Part shown: positions 35,569 to 45,699 of the stretch, piece after piece
How the letters are laid out: each line of letters starts with the position of its first letter
Numbering within the stretch: position 1 is the stretch's first letter
DNA from: Candidatus Acidiferrum typicum
GTDB lineage: Bacteria > Acidobacteriota > Terriglobia > Acidiferrales > UBA7541
Length of the DNA: 64,000 bases
Direction of reading: 5' to 3'
Assembly: GCA_002478115.1 (NCBI GenBank)
Contig: DLMH01000093.1
Span: forward strand, 49,711 to 113,710
Position numbers and translations under genes: made by a program
The notes under the pieces: model-generated
Seen by the model: the letters and a program-made list of their open reading frames with translations, nothing else
What the model was told of the DNA's origin: nothing
The model's database searches: none

Positions 35569-37410
35569 TCACTGCGCCGGGGTGCTGTCGAGGATGGGAT
35601 GGTCCCTTCCCAGAAGCGCCCGCCCCGGCTGGCCATCGAGGTCGAAAACGACCACTTCATTCTCTCCGGTGCGCAGCCAAGGGCCTGGGACGTACAGGGT
35701 CTTCTGGGGGCCAATACTCCAGATCCGGCCGAGGGGTTGGCCATTCAGCCAGACCGCGCCCTTTGTGAAAGCGCTGGTATCGAGAAAGGTGTCTGCGGGC
35801 GCATCGACGTGGAAAGTGGCGCGATAGAAGCAGGCGCCCTCGCACGAGGTGCGCGCAAACGGCAACTTCGAAGGTTCTGCCATAGGCAAAGGGTAGATGT
35901 CCCAACCGAGGAGCGGTTTGCCGGCGAGGCGGATTTGTTTGGTGATGCCCTTGCGTTCTCCGCGAAAAACAACATTAAAGTTGATCCGGCCAGTGTTTTC
36001 GACGAGGATGTCCAGCCGCGCGCCGGCAGGCGGCACCTTTAGCCCAAGGTGATTCTGCCCGCTCCGGCGATCGAGCGTGCCCGCCAGTTTGCCATCCAGA
36101 TAAACCAGCGCATAGTCATGGAGTTCATCGAGGACGAGATCGCCTTCCGCAGTCCCGTCGAGATGTTTGCGATAGAGAATGTAGCCATAGGCTTGGTCCA
36201 GGTCTTCCATGCTCAGGACTTGTTCGGAATTGACCGGACGCGGAAGCACATTCCACAGGGAGACCGCTTCTTCCAGCTTGAAGTCTGGGATTTTCCCTAC
36301 CGGTGGCGAAGTGGGCACCGCAGGCGGCGTGGTTCCCGTCGCCTTGGCGATGACGTCACGGAAGGTGAAGTATTTCGGCGTCGTTCTGCCACTTTCGTCG
36401 AGCGGGGCGTCGTAATCGTAGCTGGTGACATCCGGCTCGTAGTTCTTGCCATTGCTGTTGGCGCCATTCATCCAGCCGAAGCTGGTGCCGCCGTGAAACA
36501 TGTACAAACTGACGGAATAGCCCTGGCGCAACATCCAGTCCAGATTGGCGGCCTCGTTGGCCGCGTTGGTCTTCCCGTGTTTGCCGCCCCAGTGATCGAA
36601 CCAGCCGTCCCAGTACTCGCTGTTAAAGAACAGGCCGTTGGGGCGGATCTTTTTCAAAATGGCGAAACTTCTCTGTGCCGCCCCGGGATCAGAGCCGCCA
36701 AAGTTGATTCCGACGGGCAGGTCGGGAAGAGAGCCCGCGGCAATCTCCTCCGGTCCGTCGGCCGTATAAAACACGGATTGGGTGAACCCCGCATCCACCA
36801 GCATGCGGCGGGTTTGCTCCATGTAAACGTGATCATCGCCGAAGGAGCCGTATTCGTTTTCCACCTGGACCAGGATGATGGGGCCGCCTTTGCTGATCTG
36901 CAGCGGCGCGAGCTCCTCGCCGAGGCGCTTGAGCCAGCGGGCGGTGGGCTCAAGGAATTTCGCATCGCGGCTGCGGACGACGATGGAATGATCTTTCAGT
37001 AGCCAGGCAGGATACCCGCCGAACTCCCACTCCGCGCAGGCATAGGGGCCGGGGCGCAGGATGACGTATAAGCCTTCCTGCTGTGCTTCGCGAACGAACT
37101 CGGCGACGTCGTTGTTGCCGGAGAAATCGTACACGCCGGGCCGGGGCTCATGCGCGTTCCAGAAGACATAGGTGGTGACGGTGTTGAGTCCCATGGCCTT
37201 GGCCATGCGGAAACGGTTACGCCAGTAAGCGCGCGGGATGCGCGCGTAATGCATCTCACCGGAGATAATCTGAAAAGGTTTGCCGTTGAGAAGGAACTGG
37301 CCGTCGTGTACGGCGAAGCTTCCTGGCACGGCATGCTGCTGCGCCGCTGCGGGGGAGGAAAAGATTGTCAGGGATACAAAGAGGAAAAGGCACAGCCACC
37401 TGGTTTTCAT
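35569..37410 (-). CDS. Beta-galactosidase, glycoside hydrolase family 35
   Basis: A 613-residue exported hydrolase. A signal peptide is visible (MKTRWLCLFLFVSLTIFSSP). The GH35 catalytic domain covers about residues 30-360, with the FHSGEMHY-like ISGEMHYARIPRAYW segment, the acid/base glutamate in VQVENEYGS and the nucleophile in FNSEYWDGWFD. The C-terminus is jelly-roll-like, with the VWLNGQPLGRIWSIGPQKTL block of the family. It removes terminal beta-galactose from plant polysaccharides or glycans. ATG at 37410 was chosen (a GTG at 37425 is possible). It converges toward nothing; its neighbour downstream is the C26 gene. Confidence 0.92.
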   Translation of the reverse strand: MKTRWLCLFLFVSLTIFSSPAAAQQHAVPGSFAVHDGQFLLNGKPFQIISGEMHYARIPRAYWRNRFRMAKAMGLNTVTTYVFWNAHEPRPGVYDFSGNNDVAEFVREAQQEGLYVILRPGPYACAEWEFGGYPAWLLKDHSIVVRSRDAKFLEPTARWLKRLGEELAPLQISKGGPIILVQVENEYGSFGDDHVYMEQTRRMLVDAGFTQSVFYTADGPEEIAAGSLPDLPVGINFGGSDPGAAQRSFAILKKIRPNGLFFNSEYWDGWFDHWGGKHGKTNAANEAANLDWMLRQGYSVSLYMFHGGTSFGWMNGANSNGKNYEPDVTSYDYDAPLDESGRTTPKYFTFRDVIAKATGTTPPAVPTSPPVGKIPDFKLEEAVSLWNVLPRPVNSEQVLSMEDLDQAYGYILYRKHLDGTAEGDLVLDELHDYALVYLDGKLAGTLDRRSGQNHLGLKVPPAGARLDILVENTGRINFNVVFRGERKGITKQIRLAGKPLLGWDIYPLPMAEPSKLPFARTSCEGACFYRATFHVDAPADTFLDTSAFTKGAVWLNGQPLGRIWSIGPQKTLYVPGPWLRTGENEVVVFDLDGQPGRALLGRDHPILDSTPAQ

Positions 37411-37588
37411 GACCCCAGTTTGCACCTGTGATGGCGAGTTGCCAAGTTCTACGGTAGTGGGTCAGTTTCCGAGTAGCCGACAAACAGGGAGTCAGGTTGG
37501 CTTGGAGGTAGGGGTTGGGAAAGGCTTTGATGGAACTCAGCTCGTTAGCGGGCTATTTTTGAAAGTGTCACGAGTGCTCGCCTTCGCC

Positions 37589-37975
37589 CTAAGAGGTGCT
37601 TTGGATGGAGGGCGTTTGTATCAGCATCTTGCTCTGCTGGCGGCGGCCAGGGTGGTTGGGGTCGGTGAATTCGAGCAGTTCGATGGGCGCGCCGTTTTCG
37701 ACTATGAACGCGACGCGGACGCCGTCGGATGGGCTGTTAGGAGGAATCAGGATTTCGCGGCCAGCAAGCTCGGAGGCGAGATCAGCCACTTCAAACGCGA
37801 CGTGCGGAACGTGCCGGACGAGATCAGGGACCGCTGCGTCCGCTTCGAAACGCATCCACTCCACGCCGAATTCGCTTTTCTCGTGGCTGACGACAAAGAC
37901 TTTCAGGTGTTTCAAGTGGGTCTCCCCAGGCTTCGCTTCGGTAGTGGGAATTCCGATGTGATGGTACCGGCGCAT
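37589..37975 (-). CDS. VOC (glyoxalase/bleomycin-resistance) superfamily protein
   Basis: A 128-residue protein with the vicinal-oxygen-chelate fold. It begins MRRYHHIGIPTTEA; the strand pattern continues with MRFEADAAVPDLVR, VPHVAFEVADLASEL and IVENGAPIELLEFTDP, ending in a typical E-L-x-E-F metal-ligand region. The ATG at 37975 has GGAGAG about nine bases upstream. The substrate is not deducible: the family includes glyoxalases, dioxygenases and resistance proteins. There is no operon partner; gaps of 175 bases and more lie on both sides. Confidence 0.78.
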   Translation of the reverse strand: MRRYHHIGIPTTEAKPGETHLKHLKVFVVSHEKSEFGVEWMRFEADAAVPDLVRHVPHVAFEVADLASELAGREILIPPNSPSDGVRVAFIVENGAPIELLEFTDPNHPGRRQQSKMLIQTPSIQSTS

Positions 37976-38150
37976 TGTTTTTCGCTCTCCGTGGAATTGG
38001 CACATATTCTACGCTATCGTTACCGCGTTTGAAACCGCGCCCTCGTGGCCGGACTTTTGAGGCACGAAGTCAATTGTACTTCACTGGTTTTGGCGCAAGT
38101 CAGATTCGGAATGGATGACGGGCAACTCGGAAACTGACGCAGTACCAGTT

Positions 38151-38726
38151 CTATGTGTGCTTCTTCCCTTCCGCACTCTTCGTTGCGGCGGTCGTGGGGC
38201 TTCCTTTCGAAGGATCCGGATTCGCCATCACTTTCGCGGCTTGCGCCGCCCGGAATTTCCGCAATGCTTCCCGGTACTCTGGATATTTGACTCCCAAAAT
38301 CGCCGTCGCGAACAGCGCCGCGTTGATGGCTCCCGGTTTTCCGATCGCCAGTGTTCCCACGGGAATTCCTCCCGGCATCTGCACCATGGAAAGTAGCGAA
38401 TCCAGCCCCTTCAACGACTGCGATTCCATCGGCACGCCCAGAACGGGCAGCAGTGTCTTGGCCGCGGTAACCCCCGGCAAGTGTGCCGCGCCGCCTGCGC
38501 CCGCGATAATTACGTGCAGCCCGCGTTGCTCCGCCGCTGCCGCGTACTCGAACAGCAAGTCCGGCGTGCGGTGTGCGGAGATAACCCGCGTCTCAAACGG
38601 CACCCCCAGCTCTTCCAGAGTTTTCGCGGCGTGCTCCATCGTCTCCCAATCCGACGTGGAGCCCATGATCACGCCCACGAGAACCTTCTGTTGCTTTTCT
38701 GCTTCACCACTTGCGCTGTTTTTCAT
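38151..38726 (-). CDS. purE: N5-carboxyaminoimidazole ribonucleotide mutase
   Basis: A 191-residue class I PurE, which converts N5-CAIR to CAIR in purine synthesis. The substrate loop GSTSDWETM (~22-30), the [13 protein letters not shown] block with the catalytic His, and the [10 protein letters not shown] loop are all intact. A charged C-terminal tail (~165-191) extends past the usual end. The ATG at 38726 was chosen; the frame extends back 13 residues. No purK is adjacent. Other purine genes lie at 46912-53903, so the pathway is partly grouped in this region. Confidence 0.95.
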   Translation of the reverse strand: MKNSASGEAEKQQKVLVGVIMGSTSDWETMEHAAKTLEELGVPFETRVISAHRTPDLLFEYAAAAEQRGLHVIIAGAGGAAHLPGVTAAKTLLPVLGVPMESQSLKGLDSLLSMVQMPGGIPVGTLAIGKPGAINAALFATAILGVKYPEYREALRKFRAAQAAKVMANPDPSKGSPTTAATKSAEGKKHT

Positions 38727-38827
38727 GTGTCTCGGTTTCCGTCCTGATGCGTCCCTCTGTCTCAAAATAGAACGCCGGCCATCTGGCCGGCTTAGGATCG
38801 CGATAGATCCTTATTCTACGGACTTTT

Positions 38828-40171
38828 TCAGCCTGATGCGACTTTTCTGCGCTGCTTCCACGCCTGCCGCAACTGCCCCACCAGGTACAGCGATCCGGTG
38901 ATGAACACCGCATCCTCGGGTTTTGCCTTTTCCAGCGCGGCTTCGAGCGCTCGCTCCGCTTCCGGATAAACGGTGTAACGCTCCGCGTGATGCCCCGCCA
39001 TCCGGGCAAGCTGCGTGGCGCTGATCGCGCGCGGCGTCCGCGCCTCCGTGAACAGCACTTCGTACGCAAGCGGAAAAAGCGCGCCCGTGACCTCATCCAC
39101 CGCCTTATCGCGCATCGCTCCAAACACCATGTACACCTTGCGGCCACGAAAATTCTCTTCCAGAAACGCCGCAAGTTCCTTTGCCGCCCCCGGATTGTGC
39201 GCTCCATCGAAATACACGTCCGGCCGCGTCCCAAATCGTTCAATCCGCCCCGGCCACTCTGTTGCGGCGATGCCGCTCACAATGTCTTCGTCGCTGATCC
39301 GGTAGCCGCGCTCCTGCAACAACCGTGTCGCCGCCACCGCATTCAGCGCATTCTGCAATTGGAACCGCCCGGGCAGGCCTGGCTCCAGCTCGTAGGTCCG
39401 GCCCGTTGCCATTTCCTCCACGGTCGCGCGCACACAGCCTTCTTCCACGCGCTGGACTTTCACCTGGAATGCTTCGCTCGTCTCCAATACGGCGCATTGC
39501 AGCTCCCGCGCCCGCGCCAGCAGCACTTCTCTTACTTCCGGCTGTTGCGCAGCAATCACAGCAGGCACCACAGGCTTCAGGATTCCCGCCTTTTCTGCGG
39601 CGATTTCCCGCAACGAATGCCCCAGGAAGTTTTCATGATCGAAATCAATGCGCGTGATGATGGAAACCACGGGCGTTACGATGTTCGTCGCGTCCAGCCG
39701 GCCACCCAGTCCCACCTCGACCACGCCAAAATCCACATGTTCCCGCGCAAAAATCTCAAAGGCCAGCGCCGTCACGCTCTCGAAATATGTCGGATGCGCT
39801 CGCAACTTCCCCTCGGCTAGCAATTCCTCGATTACGGCTTGCATCCGCGCAAACGTTTCCGCGAACATCGCATCGCTGACCTCTTCGCCGCCCACCCTTA
39901 TGCGCTCATTGATGCGTTCCAGATGCGGCGAAGTGTTCAGCCCGGTCCGGAATCCCGCATCCCGCAAGATGGCTTCGAGGAACGCCGCCGTCGAGCCTTT
40001 GCCGTTCGTGCCCGCAATATGCGCTGTCGGATACGCGCGGTCGGGCCGGCCCAGGCGCTCCGCCAGCACGGTTATATTCTGCAGGTCGAATTTTGCGGCG
40101 GAAGCCTGTGTAGGCGCGGCCAATTCGCGGCCGAGAGATAGAAGATACCGGACCGCGTTCTCGTAATTCAT
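38828..40171 (-). CDS. folC: Bifunctional folylpolyglutamate synthase / dihydrofolate synthase
   Basis: A 447-residue Mur-ligase-like enzyme that joins glutamate to dihydropteroate and extends the folate tail. The P-loop is GTNGKGS (~54-60), with the conserved SPHLERINERI segment (~81-91), the YFESVTALAFEIFA region and GLGGRLDATNIV (~154-165), and the C-terminal domain starts with the RIERFGTRPDVYFDGAHNP block. It begins one base after accD on the same strand, the common accD-folC arrangement, so the two are one operon. The start is ATG at 40171. Confidence 0.94.
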   Translation of the reverse strand: MNYENAVRYLLSLGRELAAPTQASAAKFDLQNITVLAERLGRPDRAYPTAHIAGTNGKGSTAAFLEAILRDAGFRTGLNTSPHLERINERIRVGGEEVSDAMFAETFARMQAVIEELLAEGKLRAHPTYFESVTALAFEIFAREHVDFGVVEVGLGGRLDATNIVTPVVSIITRIDFDHENFLGHSLREIAAEKAGILKPVVPAVIAAQQPEVREVLLARARELQCAVLETSEAFQVKVQRVEEGCVRATVEEMATGRTYELEPGLPGRFQLQNALNAVAATRLLQERGYRISDEDIVSGIAATEWPGRIERFGTRPDVYFDGAHNPGAAKELAAFLEENFRGRKVYMVFGAMRDKAVDEVTGALFPLAYEVLFTEARTPRAISATQLARMAGHHAERYTVYPEAERALEAALEKAKPEDAVFITGSLYLVGQLRQAWKQRRKVASG

Positions 40172-40172
40172 T

Positions 40173-41021
40173 TCAGGAGATCAGCAGGTCGAGAGCGTTG
40201 GAGACGAAAGCCTTCATGTCTTTCCGGTGAACCACGGCATCCAGGAATCCATGCTCCAGCAGGAATTCCGAGCGTTGAAAGCCCTCCGGCAGCTTTTGCC
40301 GGATAGTCTGCTCAATCACGCGCGGCCCCGCGAATCCAATCAGCGCGCCGGGTTCCGCAATGTTCAGGTCGCCCAGCATCGCGAAACTCGCCGTCACGCC
40401 GCCCGTCGTCGGGTCCGTCAGCACTGAAATGTACGGCAGCTTTTCCTCGTCCAGGCGCGCCAATGCCGCGGACACCTTCACCAATTGCATCAGGCTGATC
40501 GTGCCTTCCATCATGCGCGCGCCGCCGGAACACGATACGATGACCAGAGGTTGCCGCGTTTCCATCGCCAGTTCAATCGCGCGCGTCACTTTCTCTCCAA
40601 CCACCGCTCCCATCGACCCGCCGATAAATCCAAACTCCATGGCGCAGCACACCACCGGCCGGCCGTTCAATTGTCCCTCGGCCGTCCTGATGGCGTCGTT
40701 CATACCCAGCTTTTTCTGCGCATCCTTGATCCGTTTTGCGTACGGCTTGGTGTCCACAAACTTCAGCGGATCCGTCGAGACCATCCCCGCATCGTGCTCC
40801 GTCCAATTGCCGTCCAGCAACATGGCCAGCCGCTGCTTGGAACTCATCCGGAAATGGAATTGGCACTTCGGGCAGACGTGCAGGTTCTCTTCCAGGTCCT
40901 TCCGGAACACGATGGCCCGGCAGGACTCGCACTTCATCCACAACCCTTCCGTGCGCACGCGGCGCTCTTCCGGCGGTGTGGCCTGATCGATTGCCTTTTT
41001 GTCTCGCTTAAACCATGACAT
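40173..41021 (-). CDS. accD: Acetyl-CoA carboxylase carboxyltransferase subunit beta
   Basis: A 282-residue subunit of acetyl-CoA carboxylase, first enzyme of fatty acid synthesis. The N-terminal zinc finger has Cys31, Cys34, Cys50 and Cys53 in CESC...CPKC, and the crotonase-type body carries GGSMGAVVGEK and the SGGARMMEGTISLMQ oxyanion block. Length is normal. It is coupled by a one-base gap to folC. accA, accB and accC for this complex are not in the window; the carboxylase at 17169-23200 is a different acyl-CoA carboxylase. The ATG at 41021 is the start. Confidence 0.95.
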   Translation of the reverse strand: MSWFKRDKKAIDQATPPEERRVRTEGLWMKCESCRAIVFRKDLEENLHVCPKCQFHFRMSSKQRLAMLLDGNWTEHDAGMVSTDPLKFVDTKPYAKRIKDAQKKLGMNDAIRTAEGQLNGRPVVCCAMEFGFIGGSMGAVVGEKVTRAIELAMETRQPLVIVSCSGGARMMEGTISLMQLVKVSAALARLDEEKLPYISVLTDPTTGGVTASFAMLGDLNIAEPGALIGFAGPRVIEQTIRQKLPEGFQRSEFLLEHGFLDAVVHRKDMKAFVSNALDLLIS

Positions 41022-41130
41022 GGGAAAGTTTTCAGTCTTAAGTTTTAAGTTATCAGTTCTCTGTCAACTTCGCCAATTCTCCCTGAGCCCCCTGAGCTAG
41101 GGTCCGATTCAACCGGCATTGCTTAGAAAC

Positions 41131-41262
41131 CCATCAACAGGCTGCGGGAGAAGTCTCTTTGCTTTAGGAGGCTGGGGCTTAAGCCCCAGCGTACAGCCCC
41201 CAGACGAACCGGCTTTAGCCCCTGAAGAAAGCCTCGCCCCGTATTCGCCGCATTCCGTCAAG
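41131..41262. repeat. Dispersed element with terminal inverted repeats, GGGCTTTAGCCC family, copy 3
   Basis: Left end TCAACAGGCTGCGG and right end GCCGCATTCCGTCAAG are imperfect inverted repeats like those of the copy at 17021. The interior has GGCTGGGGCTTAAGCCCCAG (palindromic) and CCGGCTTTAGCCCCTGAAG. It lies in the 359-base gap (41022-41380) between accD and cobO; the rest of the gap shows no gene. Confidence 0.8.
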
Positions 41263-41380
41263 CCGCTTCTGCGTCCAAGCGTCAATTCAAGAAAAGTCGC
41301 CCCGTGTAGCACCGCAAATTGGGATAAAAACCTGCAGCCAACTCGCGATACGAATTACTTAAAACTGAAAACTGACAACT

Positions 41381-41917
41381 TCAATAATCAATCCCTCGCT
41401 GTGCCAGTATACCCTTCGTATAAGGGTGTTTCACTTCTTTCATCTCCGTCACCAGGTCCGCTTCCTCCACCAGCAGCGCGTGGGCATTGCGTCCCGTGCA
41501 GATCACGTGGACCTGTTCTGGGCGTTTCTTCAGCGCCTCCACGACCTTTTCCGCGTCCAGCATCTTGTAGCTGATCGTGTAGTTGATCTCGTCCAGGATC
41601 ACCAGGTCGTAGTTTCCGCTGTAAATCGCCGCGCGCCCCGCCTCCCAGCACTTCTCGGCCAGCCGAATATCTTCCGGGTCGGTCTCCGCGCTCCCGATCT
41701 TCACGAACCCCCGCCCCATCGGGCGTATTTCGAATTTGTCGTCGCCCAGCAGCTTCGCCGCGTCCAACTCGCCGTAATGCCACGAACCCTTGATGAACTG
41801 TACCATCAGCACGCGCAATCCCTGCCCCACCGCGCGAAATGCCGCGCCTAGGGCGCAGGTCGTCTTCCCCTTTCCCGGCCCCGTGTAAACAATCAGCAAT
41901 CCCTTCTCATTCCCCAT
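41381..41917 (-). CDS. cobO: Cob(I)yrinic acid a,c-diamide adenosyltransferase
   Basis: A 178-residue CobA/CobO/BtuR-type enzyme that adenosylates corrinoids to give coenzyme B12. The P-loop GPGKGKTT (~13-20) is at the N-terminus, then VQFIKGSWHYGEL, the MGRGFVKI block and VILDEINYTISYKM (the DEIN motif). Length matches the family. No cobalamin riboswitch consensus was found in the 322 bases upstream. Other cobalamin genes are absent from the window, so this is a salvage-like single gene here. ATG at 41917 is the start. Confidence 0.93.
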   Translation of the reverse strand: MGNEKGLLIVYTGPGKGKTTCALGAAFRAVGQGLRVLMVQFIKGSWHYGELDAAKLLGDDKFEIRPMGRGFVKIGSAETDPEDIRLAEKCWEAGRAAIYSGNYDLVILDEINYTISYKMLDAEKVVEALKKRPEQVHVICTGRNAHALLVEEADLVTEMKEVKHPYTKGILAQRGIDY

Positions 41918-42239
41918 TCGTGCTCTTTCTTGCGTCCGCTTGCCGCGGTGAAGCTCTTCTCAGCCAACAGTCAATCTTTCTCGAAACAGGTTGTAGCGAG
42001 TTGCCGCTGCTGCTTTTCTCGCGCTCAGCCACCGGAGCAAGATCCACGCCTCGGCAATTCTCTCTCTTCTCAGTCTGGATAGTTGCTCCTCCCCAGTCAA
42101 GTTTGCGGGCAGCCCGTTAGTGGATCTGTCTCCGATTACCCGAGCTGACCAGGAGTTGGGCAGCAAGGGCGAAAAACTCCAGCCAAATCCTTTGTCCGCC
42201 GTTCCAGTTGGCCCAACAGGTCGAAAATATATTGTATGA
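41918..42239. other. Noncoding gap between cobO and the TonB-dependent receptor
   Basis: These 322 bases separate divergently transcribed genes. No conserved open frame, tRNA or riboswitch consensus was seen. A TATGAT box at 42235-42240 overlaps the first possible start of the receptor and would act as a -10 only if translation begins later, for example at TTG 42273. There is no matching -35 at 17 bases. Confidence 0.4.
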
Positions 42240-45200
42240 TTGCTTGGAATATTTGGTGCCCCGTTGGGTCTAGGTCGAAAGCTCTGCTTTGCTGTCCTTC
42301 TTTTACTGGTCTTGCCGGCTCGGGCTCTTTCCGCCAATTCCTGGAAAGGCATCGTGCATGACAAGCCGGGCCATGCCGTAGCCGAAGCCACGGTTTCACT
42401 GCAAGCAACATCGGGAATTCGCGTCTACTCCGCCAATACTTCAGCAAACGGGGAATTCTTTTTTGCGGACATTGCGGCGCAAAGCTACAGGGTCACCGTC
42501 AAGGTTAACGGCAAGACCTGGAACACCGTCGAACCGCTGGTGATTAAGGATGGCGGCGCGCTCGCCGCGGACCTCGAATTATCTGAGCATAATCAAACGC
42601 TGGTGGTAATGGCGCAAGCGAACCCCGCTTCTCCACAAGGCAGTGGCGGCGCGCATCTTTCGAGCGGTGAAGTCTCCAGCCTCCCCCTGAACGAGCGCGA
42701 CTTTAGCAAGTTATTGCTTCTGGCCGCCGGCACGATGACGGACACGAACGGCGCGGCTAACTTCACGCAACAATTCACCGCCAATGGACAGCGTGGTGTG
42801 ACCTCTGTTTTTGCCACGGATGGCGCGGACACCAGCGACCCCGAAATGGGCGGCGCCACCTTCGCCAACTTCAACGTGGACGCCATTCAGGAAGTGCAAT
42901 CGAGCTCAGGAGTGATGCCCGCGGAGATCGGGCACGGCGCCGCGGGGTTCACCAATGTGATCACCAAATCCGGCACCAGCCAGATGCACGGTAGCGCTTT
43001 TGAGTTTGTGCGCAATGCGGCGTTTGACGCCCGGAATTATTTCGATCACGCAAGCGACGTTGATCCGCGGCGCCTGCCTCCATTCGCGCGCAACGAGTTT
43101 GGCGTTACCAACGGCGGGCCGGTGGTAATCCCCGGCATCTACGACGGCCGGGACAACACCTTTTACTTCGCGGAGTATCAGGGTTTCCGGCAAGTCCTCG
43201 GCACCACGCAGGTCCTCCCCGTGCCCACCGCTGCGGAACGTAACGGCATCGATACCACCACTTTTCCCGGCGACACTTTAACGGTTCCCGTGAACCCGGC
43301 CATTGCGCCGCTCCTGGCTCGCTACCCCCTCCCGAATGAGCCTAATGGCCCGTTCGGTGCGCGAACCTATGCCACCTCGTCAAAGGTTGTCACCAACACT
43401 GACCAGTTCTCCGTGCGCGTGGATCATCGAATTTCAGACCAGGCCACGCTCTTTACTCGATTCAGCCTCAATCAGGTGGATGGCCCAACCACGAATCCCG
43501 ATCAAACCGCCATCGACCCAAGCTTTGCTGTGAATTTCTTTGACCACCAGCGCAATGCCGCCGTGCGCTACTCGCGCACAATTTCGCCGCATCTCAGCTT
43601 CACAGCAGCCTTTGGCTATATCCGCAGCACCCCCATTTCCCCCGCACAGAACCATAGCGATCCCGCGCTGGCGTACGGCGATGGCCTTTTCCAGGGTTTT
43701 AATACTGCCGATGGCTCGATTACCGGATCCTACGGGAATCTCTACCAGATCAAGCAGGACACGGCCTACACGCGAGGCTCACACAGTTTCAAATGGGGCG
43801 TCGAAATTCGGCTGAACAAGGACGCCACTATTTTTGGCACCAATCCCAATGGCGTTTATGTCTTCGGCGGGGGAACCGCGTATTCGCCGGTGCAGATTCT
43901 CTCTGCAAGCGGCTTGCATAATATCCAGCCGGGCGATCCGCTGCCCGACGCGCTCACCGGCCTGCTGACCGCGACGCCGTATTCCTATACGATCACCGCT
44001 GCGTCCAGCGTAACTCCCCAAGGCGACAAATTTGACGAAGCCGCTGTCCGGCGCGAGGCCTACAATTTTTATTTCCAGGATTCCTGGAAGATTTCACCCC
44101 GTTGCATCCTGAATTACGGTTTGCGGTATGAGGTGAACAGCCGCATCAAGGAAGCCAAACACCGCACTTCGATTGGCCAACCGATTGGCCCGGATGGCCA
44201 GCCGGTATCGTTTCGCACTCCCGGCGCCACGCAGATTTTTTTGTACAATCCGCAACCGGTTTATCCCATGGATTGGCGCGGGCTGGGCCCGCGTGTTTCC
44301 CTCGATTTCGCCGTCACCAAGCGCACCACCATCCACGCCGGCGGCGCCATTACCACGATTCTTCCCAACTTGTGGCAGGACAATTTCGTGACCGGAGGAA
44401 TCCCCTTTGTCTTCCAACCGCTGGACACGGCTCTGCCCGGAATCCCCGTGCCCTTTCATAACACGGTTGTGCCCCTGGTGCTTCCACCGGCTTACACCAC
44501 CAGCGGACAGCTTCTCTTCCCCACTGGCGACAGTTCCCGTGTGGCGGCCAACACGCAAATCGATCTTCAAAGATTTCAAAATGATCTCGAGGATTTGACT
44601 CCGGGGCACGAGGTTCAACTGTTGTCGACCGGGGTGATTTCGCGCAGTTTTCGGAACGGCTATATCGGAACCTATACCTTGGGCCTGGACCATGATTTTG
44701 GAGGCCTGAAGATGAGTGCCGCATACGTTGGAACCGCCGGCATACATCTGGCCAGTATGCTGGCGCCAAACGGTTATGCGGGCGCCGATCCGGCGTTCGC
44801 TCCCTTCACGCAATTCAATTCCGCAGGCAAGACCATCGGAGGCTTTGGGCCAGAGTTCCTGATGACCACGGGTTCCCATTCCAGCTATAACGCGCTCCAG
44901 ACCAGCGTCACCGAGAACGCTTCACGAATCGGCTTGAGCTTTCAGGCCAGTTATACCTTTTCCAAATCGATCGATGACACGAGTTCGGCGATGCAATACC
45001 TGGCGCAGAATCCTGAGAATCCCGCGGCAGACCGAGGGCCATCCAGCTTTGATGTGACCCACGGTTTTTCGGTGAGCCTGATCCAGTCGCTGCCGTTTGA
45101 CCGGGTGTCTTTCCTGAGGCCGCTGGGAAAATATGTCACGGGCGGGTGGCAGTTCCTGAACATTACTTCTCTGTCCAGCGGGCCGCCCTTCTCCGTCTAC

Positions 45201-45644
45201 TCTGGAATTCAGCAAACCGGCGCTGGCGCCGGTGGAGCGGATCGCCCCGATCTTCTGTCAGAACCCGATTTTTCCACCAGCCGCGCGGAACGCGAAGACT
45301 ATTTTGGACGAGGCGCCAACAACAGTTCGTTTTTCTACATTCCGATCAACGTGCCGGGAGGCACCGGCCCCAATCTCGGCCGCTTCGGTACCCTGGGCCG
45401 CGACACCTTTCGCGGACCCGGTTTTCATCAATTCGACGTTTCCTTGATCAAAAATACGCCCGTTGGACACAGGGGAAATGGCGAACTGGGCATCCTCCAG
45501 TTTCGCGCTGAATTTTTCAACGTTTTCAATATCGTCAATTTCGGGCTGCCTTCTAATATCGTTCGCGGCAGCGGCTTCGGGATTATCAGCCATACCGCCG
45601 GACCATCGCGTCAAATCCAGTTCTCGCTGAAACTGGTCTATTGA
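42240..45644 (+). CDS. Oar-like TonB-dependent receptor with carboxypeptidase-regulatory domain
   Basis: A protein of 1134 residues (about 1123 if TTG 42273 is used). A signal peptide (KLCFAVLLLLVLPARALSA) is followed by a carboxypeptidase-regulatory-like beta domain (~35-105), a plug-like segment containing the LPLNERDFSKLLLLAAGT block and DAIQEVQSSSGVMPAEIGHG, then a large beta-barrel ending in QIQFSLKLVY, an aromatic C-terminus as needed for barrel assembly. These proteins (Oar/OprM-like Bacteroidota and Acidobacteriota type) import or bind polymers at the outer membrane; the substrate is unknown. The start is uncertain because no clear ribosome-binding site precedes either TTG. Confidence 0.9.
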   Translation: MLGIFGAPLGLGRKLCFAVLLLLVLPARALSANSWKGIVHDKPGHAVAEATVSLQATSGIRVYSANTSANGEFFFADIAAQSYRVTVKVNGKTWNTVEPLVIKDGGALAADLELSEHNQTLVVMAQANPASPQGSGGAHLSSGEVSSLPLNERDFSKLLLLAAGTMTDTNGAANFTQQFTANGQRGVTSVFATDGADTSDPEMGGATFANFNVDAIQEVQSSSGVMPAEIGHGAAGFTNVITKSGTSQMHGSAFEFVRNAAFDARNYFDHASDVDPRRLPPFARNEFGVTNGGPVVIPGIYDGRDNTFYFAEYQGFRQVLGTTQVLPVPTAAERNGIDTTTFPGDTLTVPVNPAIAPLLARYPLPNEPNGPFGARTYATSSKVVTNTDQFSVRVDHRISDQATLFTRFSLNQVDGPTTNPDQTAIDPSFAVNFFDHQRNAAVRYSRTISPHLSFTAAFGYIRSTPISPAQNHSDPALAYGDGLFQGFNTADGSITGSYGNLYQIKQDTAYTRGSHSFKWGVEIRLNKDATIFGTNPNGVYVFGGGTAYSPVQILSASGLHNIQPGDPLPDALTGLLTATPYSYTITAASSVTPQGDKFDEAAVRREAYNFYFQDSWKISPRCILNYGLRYEVNSRIKEAKHRTSIGQPIGPDGQPVSFRTPGATQIFLYNPQPVYPMDWRGLGPRVSLDFAVTKRTTIHAGGAITTILPNLWQDNFVTGGIPFVFQPLDTALPGIPVPFHNTVVPLVLPPAYTTSGQLLFPTGDSSRVAANTQIDLQRFQNDLEDLTPGHEVQLLSTGVISRSFRNGYIGTYTLGLDHDFGGLKMSAAYVGTAGIHLASMLAPNGYAGADPAFAPFTQFNSAGKTIGGFGPEFLMTTGSHSSYNALQTSVTENASRIGLSFQASYTFSKSIDDTSSAMQYLAQNPENPAADRGPSSFDVTHGFSVSLIQSLPFDRVSFLRPLGKYVTGGWQFLNITSLSSGPPFSVYSGIQQTGAGAGGADRPDLLSEPDFSTSRAEREDYFGRGANNSSFFYIPINVPGGTGPNLGRFGTLGRDTFRGPGFHQFDVSLIKNTPVGHRGNGELGILQFRAEFFNVFNIVNFGLPSNIVRGSGFGIISHTAGPSRQIQFSLKLVY

Positions 45645-45699
45645 TCTGGGCGTCTCGAAGGGGCCAACGAATCCTATCTCAGCTGCCGGGTCATGACGC

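Noticed and set aside
41918..42239. Possible cobalamin riboswitch upstream of cobO
   Set aside because: I looked for the B12-box style conserved blocks on both strands and found none; a covariance-model search would be decisive.
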